Assembly: GCA_903905665.1 (NCBI GenBank)
Contig: CAIVHJ010000197.1
Location: forward strand, 1-17,973
Length of the DNA: 17,973 nt
Origin: an uncultured Phycisphaerales bacterium
GTDB taxonomy: Bacteria; Planctomycetota; Phycisphaerae; UBA1845; CAIVHJ01
Direction: 5' to 3'
The translations under genes and the position numbers were made by a program. The stretch's first letter is position 1. Each line of letters opens with the position of its first letter. Below the pieces are notes generated by a model. It had not been told where the DNA came from and made no database searches. It worked only from the letters and a program-made list of their open reading frames with translations. Positions 1-7,272 of this stretch are shown one piece after another.

Positions 1-696
1 AATCTCAAAACCGACGAAACTCCTGTGAAGCATCTTACTGACAACAGCCACTTGCCCCGATCCAAGGAACGGGTCCAACACCACATCTCCTTCTTCGCTG
101 GAGTATAGGAGGATTTTCTTGATGAGTTCTGCGGGTAACTTCGTAGGTGTTTTTTGATCCCCGTTCCAATATTCGCGGTGGATGGTCCAGACGTCTTCCT
201 TGTCCTGGTAATGCAGGCTTCGGCCGTCGGAATCCTTCCGATTCTTGCCGAATCGCGCATAGGGCAGAAACTTTCTTTTCCCTTCATTTTTACAGACATA
301 CAGACAGTGATAATGAGAGGTGACGAATTTCCGTTTGGTCACAACTCCGAATTGATACTTCCAGATAATGTGATTCACCGTGACAAACCCAATCTCGTCC
401 AGGGCAGTTAAAATATCTTTGAGATTGTTCCACCCCGAAAATACATACATGCTGCCGTTTTCTTTGAGGATCCGATGAACCTGTTTCATCCATGAAGTGG
501 TGAATTCATAGTAGTTCTTCTGGGAAATTTCGTTGTATCCTTCCAGAACTCTCGATCCGGTCCGGTTATAGTTGCTCCGTTGCGCCGTGAACTCGATCGC
601 AAATGGTGGATCGGTGACGACAAGATCAACAAAACGATCGGGCAGGGATTTCATGCCCTCTACGCAATCCCCAAGATGTATTTTGTTCAACAGCAT
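1..696 (-). CDS. Site-specific DNA methyltransferase, beta-class N6/N4 type (3' end outside window)
   Basis: I translated this partial frame by hand; it is open from ATG at 696 to the left edge (232 codons, no stop). The N-terminus reads MLLNKIHLGDCVEGM, followed by the catalytic motif IV TDPPFAIEF at about residues 28-36. The AdoMet-binding motif I, DPFLGSGQVA, lies near the visible C-terminal end (about residues 210-220). Motif IV before motif I is the order of beta-class amino methyltransferases (N6_N4_Mtase family), which methylate adenine N6 or cytosine N4 in a specific DNA sequence. The target recognition region should lie between the two motifs. The protein reaches VGFEI at the edge, so probably only a short C-terminus is missing. 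A restriction partner would have to lie to the left, outside the window. The start was chosen because family members begin a few residues before the GDC(I/V)EGM motif. The ribosome binding site directly upstream is weak, and a short leader ORF with a better site overlaps this start. Confidence 0.9.
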   Translation of the reverse strand, partial: MLLNKIHLGDCVEGMKSLPDRFVDLVVTDPPFAIEFTAQRSNYNRTGSRVLEGYNEISQKNYYEFTTSWMKQVHRILKENGSMYVFSGWNNLKDILTALDEIGFVTVNHIIWKYQFGVVTKRKFVTSHYHCLYVCKNEGKRKFLPYARFGKNRKDSDGRSLHYQDKEDVWTIHREYWNGDQKTPTKLPAELIKKILLYSSEEGDVVLDPFLGSGQVAVVSKMLHRSFVGFEI

Positions 697-728
697 GTCG
701 CATCTGCCTGAATTCTTGCTTGTGTCAT
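687..728 (-). CDS. Possible 13-codon leader ORF overlapping the methyltransferase start
   Basis: On the minus strand an ATG at 726-728 opens a 13-residue frame, MTQARIQADATCC, ending at TGA (687-689). It is preceded by AAAGGA with 8 bases of spacing, a better ribosome binding site than the one in front of the methyltransferase ATG (694-696). Its stop lies 10 bases inside the methyltransferase gene in another frame. This geometry would allow translational coupling. It could equally be chance, since short ORFs are common; there is no homology evidence. Confidence 0.25.
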   Translation of the reverse strand: MTQARIQADATCC

Positions 729-762
729 GTTGAAGTTCCTTTCATGCTTTGTTGTGCAACTG

Positions 763-1761
763 CTATTCCCGGACGAAGTTCATGACGCGTTGGACTTCGT
801 CGCGGCCGCCGACGATAAGCGGAGTGCGGTCGTGCAGTTTGGTGGGTTGCTTTTCCAGAATGCGGACCTTGCCGTCGGTCGCCATTCCGCCGGCCTGTTC
901 GGCGAGAAACGCCATCGGACTGGCTTCATAAAGCATTCGCAGTTTCCCACTAGGATCCTTCTTTGTCGGGGGATATAAAAACACCCCGCCCCGCAGCAGC
1001 GTACGATGGAAATCCGCCACCAGCGTCCCGATGTAGCGAAGCGAGTATTTCTCCTGCTTGGTCCATTCCAGATATCGTCGATAGCCGTCCGCAAACGTGC
1101 CGCTATAGGCTTCGTTGACGCTGTAGGTTTTTCCGTTTTCGGGCATTCGGACGTTTTCTTCCCGAAGCACATAGGCGCCGATGTCGGGGTCCAGCGTGAA
1201 CGTATGCACTCCGTGACCCGTCGTATAAGCGAGCAGGGTGCTGCTGCCATAAATCACGTATCCGGCCGCCTGCTGCTCGATCCCCTTTTGCAGCAGGGCT
1301 TTCACGGGGTCCTTGTCCCAGTCGGGATCCTTGATTCTCAACACCGAGAAAATCGTGCCCACCGAAATGTTGACGTCGATGTTGCTCGATCCGTCGAGTG
1401 GATCAAACAAAACAATGTATCGGGCGTCGGCAGTGCGGGGATGAATGATTCGCGGTTCGTTGTCTTCTTCCGAAGCGATGATTCCCACGCTGGTGCGATA
1501 ACCCAGCGAGCGGATGATGGCCTGGTTGGCGAAGCGATCCAGTTTTTGCACGATCTCACCCTGAACGTTGACTTCTCCGACGGCGCCGATGATGTCCACC
1601 AGTCCGGCGCGGCGGACCTGGGATTCGATGATCTTGGTGGCGAGTACGATCCCGTCCAAAACCCCGGTGAACGCACCGGTCGCTTCCGGGTGCAACTTTT
1701 GCTGTTCGATGATGTGGCGCTGAACGGTGACAATCCCTTCGTAATGGTTTTTGTTGGCCAT
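763..1761 (-). CDS. fbp: Fructose-1,6-bisphosphatase, class I
   Basis: A 332-residue class I FBPase, the usual length. It hydrolyses fructose 1,6-bisphosphate to fructose 6-phosphate and phosphate in the cytoplasm, for gluconeogenesis or a pentose/Calvin-type cycle. Visible signatures are the acidic metal-site segment SEEDNE (about 97-102), the diagnostic FDPLDGSSNIDVN (119-131), the substrate-binding stretch GTLVADFHRTLLRGG (245-259) and the C-terminal AEQAGGMATDG (287-297). The frame is open upstream to 1938, but those 59 extra codons (rich in R, P and S) do not resemble the family. ATG at 1759-1761 gives the usual N-terminus and has GGGAGA upstream. Stop is TAG. A good promoter lies about 55 bases upstream of this start. 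The next gene downstream is the methyltransferase, 66 bases away on the same strand; no terminator is visible between them. Confidence 0.97.
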   Translation of the reverse strand: MANKNHYEGIVTVQRHIIEQQKLHPEATGAFTGVLDGIVLATKIIESQVRRAGLVDIIGAVGEVNVQGEIVQKLDRFANQAIIRSLGYRTSVGIIASEEDNEPRIIHPRTADARYIVLFDPLDGSSNIDVNISVGTIFSVLRIKDPDWDKDPVKALLQKGIEQQAAGYVIYGSSTLLAYTTGHGVHTFTLDPDIGAYVLREENVRMPENGKTYSVNEAYSGTFADGYRRYLEWTKQEKYSLRYIGTLVADFHRTLLRGGVFLYPPTKKDPSGKLRMLYEASPMAFLAEQAGGMATDGKVRILEKQPTKLHDRTPLIVGGRDEVQRVMNFVRE

Positions 1762-1815
1762 AATTGGACTCTCCCGATGAGGTGACAGGGCTCGATCGCA
1801 CCGAACGATATTTCC

Positions 1816-1844
1816 AGTATCCCTTTTCGCATCGCTTTGGTCAA
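1816..1844 (-). promoter_or_regulatory. Candidate sigma70-type promoter of fbp
   Basis: On the minus strand TTGACC (1839-1844) and GATACT (1816-1821) are separated by exactly 17 bases. Each box is close to the TTGACA/TATAAT consensus. The predicted start of transcription near 1808 gives a leader of about 45 bases before the fbp ATG. It also supports the shorter fbp start, because it lies inside the rejected N-terminal extension. Confidence 0.5.
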
Positions 1845-2064
1845 TGGGATTCGCCGGCGATGGAGTCGTATCGGCATGGGGATCAAGACAATGCGATATC
1901 CGCCTCCACCACGATTTCAAAATTCTGAAAAGGTTCATGATCCGCCGTTCACACTCGTACGTTCATGATGATGCGATCAGTTTCCATCGTTCAGCATTTA
2001 CCGTTCCGCATTCATTAACTCCCAACTCTTCAACTCCTGAACTGCTCAACTCCTAAACTTTTTT
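1845..2064. other. Intergenic region upstream of fbp, with low-complexity 3' part
   Basis: The gap between the fbp start and the DUF4139 stop is 303 bases in all (1762-2064). Apart from the candidate fbp promoter and the 8-base tandem repeat at 2017-2059, I see nothing functional in it. No terminator-like hairpin with a T-run is evident after the DUF4139 gene. Confidence 0.5.
2017..2059. repeat. Degenerate 8-bp tandem repeat (AACTCCTN-type)
   Basis: AACT recurs at 2017, 2024, 2032, 2040, 2048 and 2056, with a period of 7 then 8, 8, 8 and 8 bases. Units read AACTCTTC, AACTCCTG, AACTGCTC and AACTCCTA. It sits between the DUF4139 stop and the fbp promoter and encodes nothing evident. Confidence 0.75.
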
Positions 2065-3639
2065 TCACCACGTGTAGTGAACTTTGTATCGCACGGTCTC
2101 TTCGCCGTCTTTGGCGACTGCGACCGGAATGTGGATGGTGCGCGAATCGACCTTTTCATATTTGCCGGAACACTCGGTGACTTCCCAGTTGACCCACCGG
2201 TACAGATTTTCCTTGACGATGACCTTGACCGGTTCGTTCTTGTGGTTTCGGATTTTGACCTCGATCGTCTCGTCCATCCACTGACGGTTTGTATCGACTT
2301 TGAAATCGACCTGCTTTCGTTCGCCCACCACGTCGAAGGCATTGCCCATTCGGATCAGCACTTCTTCGTCTTTGGGAGTATGGTCGATCACGTCCTCGCC
2401 GATGAACTCCAGCGACTGGTCCGCCGGATCGAGTTTGTTCACCCGGATTCTCCCGCTGGGAAGAGGAATTCCCAGTCCGACTTTTTCTTCATTTCTGAAT
2501 CGCAGATAGATGTCCACTTTTTTGTTGCACTGGCTTCCGAAATCACGATCAATCATCGGATTCGGGAAAAATCCGCGATACTGCGGTTCCAGACCGTAAT
2601 AGACCAGCACCTTGTCGCAGGGAACGTCCTTGGTGGTGGGGAACAGTTCGATCTGCTTGGTGGAGTTGTCCGGCAACGTCGTGGATCGCCCCAGCGTGTA
2701 AAGGTGGTACTCAAAAAACGCTTTTTCCTCAAAACCCGTCTGCTCATCAAGTCCTCCTTTGGCGCGAGCCTCAAAGGCCATTTCTCGGGGCACTTGCTCG
2801 CCCTTCGGGGTGCGGTGGACGTCACCGGCGATCAGTTTCAATCGAGAATCAGGATACGAGGCCCCCGACTGATTGATGATGCTGACCCATGCTCCTACGT
2901 CGAGTTTTCCGCTGTTGGCGTCTTTCCCTTCAGCGAAAGTCAGGTTGTAGTCCGCCCACCACGTCATCCCTTCGGTTTGATAACCCACTCGGGTCCGATG
3001 CGGTCCCGGTTTCTCGGTGGAAACGTCCCAAACCAGCGTCGGCTTGGTGATCAAACCGCCGGGAAGATCGGGAAATTCAACCCGTGAATAACCGTTGAGA
3101 ATCTGCACTTTCCCGTCGTCACCGCGAAGAATCACACCGCCTGAAGTGCTGAGCAACGTCCCCTTGACGATTTCCACTTTGTCCCCCAGGACCTGTTCGA
3201 GCGTGATGGGACGGTCAAGATATCGCTCCATGAGTTTCTGCGTCCCGACCAGATCGAACTCAAAATTCTGTTCAAGCACATGGGTTCCGGTGGGATCGGT
3301 GAGCGATTCGAACGAAACGGTCGTCGGATCAATCAGCGCCGCCACATCCGAAAAACGCAGTGCACATCGTTCTTGCGGCAAATCCATGGTGCGTTCCTGT
3401 TTGACCACCGCATATCCGGGAATGCGAGACCGGGAATTGTAGTCAGAGTAATAGTCGGCGGACTGCCTCATCATCTGGAACTGACCAGGTTGCGCATACA
3501 GATTTGAGTCCACAGCCCCCGGCTGGGTGGTGCTGTAGATCGTCAACGTCGTCGCGGGGATTTTGTCCTCCGCCCGAACTCCAATCGAAACCAACAACAC
3601 AACACCCGCACACCCACACAACGTCGTTCGCCATTTCAT
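2065..3639 (-). CDS. Secreted DUF4139 domain protein
   Basis: A 524-residue protein with a clear Sec signal peptide (MKWRTT, then a hydrophobic stretch 9-20, probable cleavage after VRA at 23). The C-terminal half (about 195-524) has the layout of DUF4139: the WDVSTEKPGPHRTRVGYQTEGMTW-like start, a central LKLIAGDVHR segment and the typical ending VRYKVHYTW. The function of DUF4139 is not established. It is a beta-rich extracytoplasmic domain also found in mucoidy-inhibitor-like proteins. The coiled-coil DUF4140 N-terminus seen in many relatives is not obvious here. The start has AGGAGAATCCTC directly before ATG, a good ribosome binding site. The gene stands alone: a terminator of spoVG lies upstream and a repeat lies downstream. 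Confidence 0.85.
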   Translation of the reverse strand: MKWRTTLCGCAGVVLLVSIGVRAEDKIPATTLTIYSTTQPGAVDSNLYAQPGQFQMMRQSADYYSDYNSRSRIPGYAVVKQERTMDLPQERCALRFSDVAALIDPTTVSFESLTDPTGTHVLEQNFEFDLVGTQKLMERYLDRPITLEQVLGDKVEIVKGTLLSTSGGVILRGDDGKVQILNGYSRVEFPDLPGGLITKPTLVWDVSTEKPGPHRTRVGYQTEGMTWWADYNLTFAEGKDANSGKLDVGAWVSIINQSGASYPDSRLKLIAGDVHRTPKGEQVPREMAFEARAKGGLDEQTGFEEKAFFEYHLYTLGRSTTLPDNSTKQIELFPTTKDVPCDKVLVYYGLEPQYRGFFPNPMIDRDFGSQCNKKVDIYLRFRNEEKVGLGIPLPSGRIRVNKLDPADQSLEFIGEDVIDHTPKDEEVLIRMGNAFDVVGERKQVDFKVDTNRQWMDETIEVKIRNHKNEPVKVIVKENLYRWVNWEVTECSGKYEKVDSRTIHIPVAVAKDGEETVRYKVHYTW

Positions 3640-3761
3640 GAGGATTCTCCTGACAAAAGTTCTTGACCCAACGCAACGTCCTGATCCTTCATACCATCTT
3701 GGACATAAAAGGTCACATGAAGTTCAGTATGAAGAACACTCTTTTCTCAAAAACTGCCTTA

Positions 3762-3800
3762 TAAAAAACATATAGCACCACGCATGCGCGGTGCTATATG
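3762..3800 (-). terminator. Intrinsic terminator of the ispE-spoVG transcript
   Basis: A perfect 11-bp inverted repeat, CATATAGCACC (3769-3779) and GGTGCTATATG (3790-3800), flanks a 10-base loop that itself contains the palindrome CGCATGCG. Read on the minus strand the hairpin is followed directly by six Ts (3763-3768). It lies 38 bases beyond the spoVG stop, so it fits as a factor-independent terminator for the minus-strand genes. Confidence 0.85.
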
Positions 3801-3838
3801 GAACAAACTGTAGCGATAATCAATTGTCGCAAAACGAG

Positions 3839-4630
3839 TTACAGAATTCCCTCGCCAAATCCGTCGTCTTTCCTGCTTGCGGGTTTCTGCGTCTCCGGTT
3901 TCTTCACCGTCGGGAGGTCTTCCGGGATCTCATCTTGGGTTTCCTGTTCGGTCTGTTGCTGTGTCAAGGTGGTAAAGGTACTCCCACTTTCCTCCTGCCG
4001 GGAACGGTGATGTTTGGCGACGCTACGTTTCAGATCGGCGATTAGTTCGTCATATCCACCGCCGTTGTCGTCTTCCTGCTGAGACGATCGCGGCTTCGGG
4101 GGTTCTTTCGCCTCGCGATTTTCCCGACCCCGGCGCGCCGGGGTTCGTTCGTTATCATGCGATTCGGCGACGGCGGCGGGTTCGGCGTTTTCGTCGTGAA
4201 ACTCTCCCTCAAGACCTTCTTCATCAACTTCCAGATCCACCGGTTTGTAACCCGGCTGCTGAGATCGTTCCATCTCCTCCAGATACGCCTTAACTACAAT
4301 TTCCTGAATTCGCTGTCGGCAGGCGGCATTGATCGGATGCGCGATGTCGGCGTGCAATTTGTTTCGCCGACCCGTTTTCGTGATGCGATTCTCATCAAGT
4401 TTCTTCCCGCACCCGTTGCAGAAACGTGAACGCAGATGATTCTTGTGTCCGCAGTGGGGACATTTTTCGGACAATTTTCGCGACGGCATCGCCACAAACG
4501 GACCCGTATCCCCGTCGATCACTTTCAGGTCTCGAATCACAAAATCGTTTTCCACCGTGATGCTGCAAAACGCACGCAATCGTTCCTTGGGATTGTCCAC
4601 CAATTTGACTCGTACTTCCGTGATTTCCAT
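3839..4630 (-). CDS. spoVG: SpoVG-family protein with inserted zinc ribbon and long acidic tail
   Basis: A 263-residue protein, against about 95 for Bacillus SpoVG. SpoVG is a small nucleic-acid-binding regulator, first known from sporulation and septation. The SpoVG fold is split here. Residues 1-50 (MEITEVRVKLV to FVAMPSRK) match the first half, and DIAHPINAACRQRIQEIVVKAYL (about 95-117) matches the second. Between them are two CxxC pairs, Cys57/60 and Cys71/74 (CPHC and CNGC), which look like a zinc ribbon, plus a basic linker. After residue 120 the chain becomes acidic, then rich in R, E, P, S and Q; this tail is probably disordered. The gene starts 9 bases after the ispE stop, with GAGGAATTGAC before ATG, so the two are probably co-transcribed. 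I am sure of the family; the role in this organism is unknown, and no sporulation genes are seen nearby. Confidence 0.88.
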   Translation of the reverse strand: MEITEVRVKLVDNPKERLRAFCSITVENDFVIRDLKVIDGDTGPFVAMPSRKLSEKCPHCGHKNHLRSRFCNGCGKKLDENRITKTGRRNKLHADIAHPINAACRQRIQEIVVKAYLEEMERSQQPGYKPVDLEVDEEGLEGEFHDENAEPAAVAESHDNERTPARRGRENREAKEPPKPRSSQQEDDNGGGYDELIADLKRSVAKHHRSRQEESGSTFTTLTQQQTEQETQDEIPEDLPTVKKPETQKPASRKDDGFGEGIL

Positions 4631-4639
4631 GTCAATTCC

Positions 4640-5539
4640 TCACTCATTAGAAGCCAGACTAGGTTCCAGTATTCTCACCACTTCGCAGGTCAGTCCTTTG
4701 CACTCTTCCAGTTTCAATCGCAGGTGCTCCGCACGTTGCGGATCATCCACACAGGCAAAACATACCGACCCGCTTCCCGATACAAAAAACCGATTTCCAC
4801 TGCTCCTTTCCAGGAATTCCCTAAAATCCCGCAATCGCGGTTCAATCCGAAAAGCGCTTTCCTCCAGATCGTTGAACAACACTTCGTTCAGCTGATCCGA
4901 CGTTGTACACGATCGATTCAAACACAATTGGGAGTCGCAGTCGCTCTCTCGACGAGTGCGAATCTGATCCCATTGTTCATAAACCTTCTTCGTATCTACC
5001 CCAAACAGTGGAATTGCAAGCACGATCCACCCATTCCATGGGCACTTGACGGACTCGACCCGTTCGCCGCGACCCTGCATCCATACAGCCGGTCCGGACA
5101 GAAACAGTGGAACATCCGAACCGATCCCCGCGCCCAAACGAAGCAAGTCGGCTTGGTGCAAGCCCAGATGCCATCGCTGGTTGAGATACCGAAGCACTGC
5201 GGCGGCGTTGCTGCTGCCTCCGCCCAGACCCCCACCCGGTGAAATTCGTTTGTGAATCTGGAGAAACAGTGGCTCGGATTGCATAAAACGGGCGTGCAGG
5301 ATTTGAATCGCCTGCCACACTGTGTTGTGTGAATCTATGGGAACGGCAGGGTGCGTGCATGAAATCTTGATCGCAGGACCATCGCCGCGTTGGACGTCGA
5401 TCCTGTCGAAGAGGCTTACGAGTACGACTACCGATTCCAGATCGTGGTAGCCATCCGACCGCCGGTCCAGCACCCGGAGCGTGAGATTAATCTTCGCCGG
5501 CGATACAAGAGTTTGGACATCACCGAGTGGCTGAACCAT
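4640..5539 (-). CDS. ispE: 4-diphosphocytidyl-2-C-methyl-D-erythritol kinase
   Basis: A GHMP kinase of about 299 residues that phosphorylates CDP-methylerythritol with ATP in the MEP pathway to isoprenoid precursors. Visible motifs are SPAKINLTLRVL near the N-terminus (lysine equivalent to the catalytic Lys of the family), SDGYHDL, the ATP-binding loop PGGGLGGGSSNAAA, AGIGSDVPLFL with the catalytic Asp, and the C-terminal glycine motif SGSGSVCFA. The frame also has a GTG start at 5548, three codons earlier. Neither start has a strong ribosome binding site; I chose the ATG. The close spacing to spoVG downstream (9 bases) matches the ispE-spoVG neighbourhood seen in many bacteria. Confidence 0.95.
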   Translation of the reverse strand: MVQPLGDVQTLVSPAKINLTLRVLDRRSDGYHDLESVVVLVSLFDRIDVQRGDGPAIKISCTHPAVPIDSHNTVWQAIQILHARFMQSEPLFLQIHKRISPGGGLGGGSSNAAAVLRYLNQRWHLGLHQADLLRLGAGIGSDVPLFLSGPAVWMQGRGERVESVKCPWNGWIVLAIPLFGVDTKKVYEQWDQIRTRRESDCDSQLCLNRSCTTSDQLNEVLFNDLEESAFRIEPRLRDFREFLERSSGNRFFVSGSGSVCFACVDDPQRAEHLRLKLEECKGLTCEVVRILEPSLASNE

Positions 5540-5645
5540 TGTATCCACGTTGTCTATCGCCCAATCTTTAAGTATCGTATTGACTTGCGCTAAAAAGTCA
5601 ACCCGAATTGCTAGTCCATGTCATTCGGTGGGTTACGTCGAGGTA

Positions 5646-6890
5646 TTATTTCACGAGAAGATTGCCGAGTCCGGGAGCGGTTGAGTCGGATTGTGCGAGG
5701 GCGGATCTGTTGGCGTTTTGACGCCGGATGATGACCTGATGGCATAAATTTTCGAGTCGGCGGGCGGCCCGGTCCCACGAACAGTGTTCCACGGCGGTTT
5801 TGCGTCCCACCATTCCCAGTCGGGCCCGAAGTTCCTGATCTTCCAACAATCGCAGCAGACCGTCAGAAAGTTGAGACGGAGATTTCGCCAGCCAGACGTT
5901 TTCACCGTGAACACCCGGCAGATCACCGAGAGCACGGGGAGTGCACAAGACGGGTTTTCCCATCGCCCAGGCTTCCATCAGTTTGTTTTTGATTCCAGCC
6001 CCCGTTTGCATTGGGATCACCACCACGGAGGATTTCGCCACGTGTGGCCGGATGTCCTCCACAAATCCCATCCATTCGATGCCGGGAGTGGATCGAATGC
6101 GTTCCAGCCGCGGGGATGATCCGCCGCCCAGAATCACCCAACGAAGGCCCGGGCGCTGCTGACGAACTTTCGGCCAAACCCGATCGGCAAAGAACTCAAT
6201 GGCGCTAATGTTCGGTGCGAAATCCAGATTGCCCCAGAAAACGATCCGTTGTTCGTCCGTCGGTTCGTGGACGGGTGCGTAGTATTCTGAGTCCACCCCG
6301 TTCTCGATGGTTTCGATATGCGGGTGGCGGGAGTATAACCGGCAAAACTGTTCGTCACGGTGCGACACCACCGACACGGCATCGACCCGCCGGATACGAC
6401 CACGAACAAAAGCCAGCGTCGCGAAGAGACCCTTGAGATCCGACCATCTGCTTTTTGTGCGCCCGTGGAGTGTTTCGAGAATCTGGAACAAAACCTCGTC
6501 ATCCAGAGGATCATAAACCGTGGGAAATTCCGGCAGTTTCGCCAGATAAGCCAACGACTGAAAATTCATCCCGATCACGATGTCGGGGTGCCATTGGCGC
6601 GCCAACCGAACGATGTCGCGCGTGAACGCCATGCTGATTCCAAAGTACTGTTCCCAACGATCCGCGATGAATTTGTCGCCGTTAAGATCAGTCGGATCGT
6701 CTAACAGACGGTCGTCGCCAGCCATTACGCAGTGAAACGGCAAGGTTACCTCATCGGTGGAATCGCGTTTTTGCGCAATCAGGGTCAACTCGTGCCGTTG
6801 GGCCAATCGTCGGCAGAGTTCAAAACAGTGCAGTCGTCCCCCATGATGCAGCGGCCAGGGAATCTGATTTCGGATCACAAGAATCTTCAT
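5646..6890 (-). CDS. GT4-type glycosyltransferase
   Basis: A 414-residue GT-B fold glycosyltransferase. The N-terminus MKILVIRNQIPWPLHHGGRL is the usual start of the acceptor domain, with a glycine-rich loop. The C-terminal donor domain shows IENGVD (about 195-200), the beta-strand VFWGNLDFAPN, LGGGSSPRLERI, and the nucleotide-sugar binding segment GAGIKNKLMEAWAMGKPVL (297-315) with the E-x7-E-like region. The N-terminal pattern resembles sugar transferases linked to PEP-CTERM/EpsH exopolysaccharide systems, but no exosortase is visible in this window, so I leave the sugar and product open. AAGG precedes the ATG by about 5 bases. There are 106 bases to the ispE start downstream; co-transcription is possible. 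Confidence 0.88.
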   Translation of the reverse strand: MKILVIRNQIPWPLHHGGRLHCFELCRRLAQRHELTLIAQKRDSTDEVTLPFHCVMAGDDRLLDDPTDLNGDKFIADRWEQYFGISMAFTRDIVRLARQWHPDIVIGMNFQSLAYLAKLPEFPTVYDPLDDEVLFQILETLHGRTKSRWSDLKGLFATLAFVRGRIRRVDAVSVVSHRDEQFCRLYSRHPHIETIENGVDSEYYAPVHEPTDEQRIVFWGNLDFAPNISAIEFFADRVWPKVRQQRPGLRWVILGGGSSPRLERIRSTPGIEWMGFVEDIRPHVAKSSVVVIPMQTGAGIKNKLMEAWAMGKPVLCTPRALGDLPGVHGENVWLAKSPSQLSDGLLRLLEDQELRARLGMVGRKTAVEHCSWDRAARRLENLCHQVIIRRQNANRSALAQSDSTAPGLGNLLVK

Positions 6891-7272
6891 AATACCTTCT
6901 GCGCGGGTAAGGACGATTTCATGTTCCGTCGTGGTGTGTTATCGACGTTTTGAGCAGAAAGTTGAAACTATCGGACGTTGGCGGTTCGCTCTTGGTTGTT
7001 TTCTGGAGGATTATCAGACGTTCGAATTCCTGAGGATTGGTCCGAAAAGTTGTGGGATTCGATCTATGAATAATCTTTGCGTCCGAGAAACGACAAAAAG
7101 CCGTGAATCCGTTTGCCCATGACCGAAACACACGGCATAATTGAGACTCAAGGGGATCGAAGGAAGTATCCAGCGAGAAATTTTGTGTAAGGTCGGTCGT
7201 AATGTTTGGATGACCCTGATTTCATAAGGGGATCCGCGCATCGCCCGATCGTGGAATCCATGGGAGGTTTTT
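6891..7272. other. Divergent intergenic region
   Basis: This 382-base gap separates the minus-strand glycosyltransferase from the plus-strand secreted protein. Short frames inside it lack start signals and family features. Beyond a candidate plus-strand promoter at 7113-7141 and the ribosome binding site at 7264, I see no structured RNA, repeat or gene. Confidence 0.5.
7113..7141 (+). promoter_or_regulatory. Candidate promoter of the secreted protein gene
   Basis: TTGCCC (7113-7118) and CATAAT (7136-7141) are 17 bases apart on the plus strand. The leader before the ATG at 7273 would be about 125 bases. The match is moderate and unsupported by other signals. Confidence 0.3.

Noticed and set aside
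1006..1785. Plus-strand ORF of 259 codons over fbp
   Set aside because: It is the antisense shadow of the confidently assigned FBPase gene.
1762..1938. N-terminal extension of 59 codons in front of FBPase
   Set aside because: No similarity to the family, it covers the likely promoter, and the internal ATG with a binding site restores the normal length.
2077..3087. Plus-strand ORF of 336 codons over the DUF4139 gene
   Set aside because: Antisense shadow of a gene with signal peptide, ribosome binding site and domain signature.
6919..7241. Short frames in the glycosyltransferase/secreted protein gap
   Set aside because: They overlap each other on both strands, have no ribosome binding sites and their composition is not protein-like.
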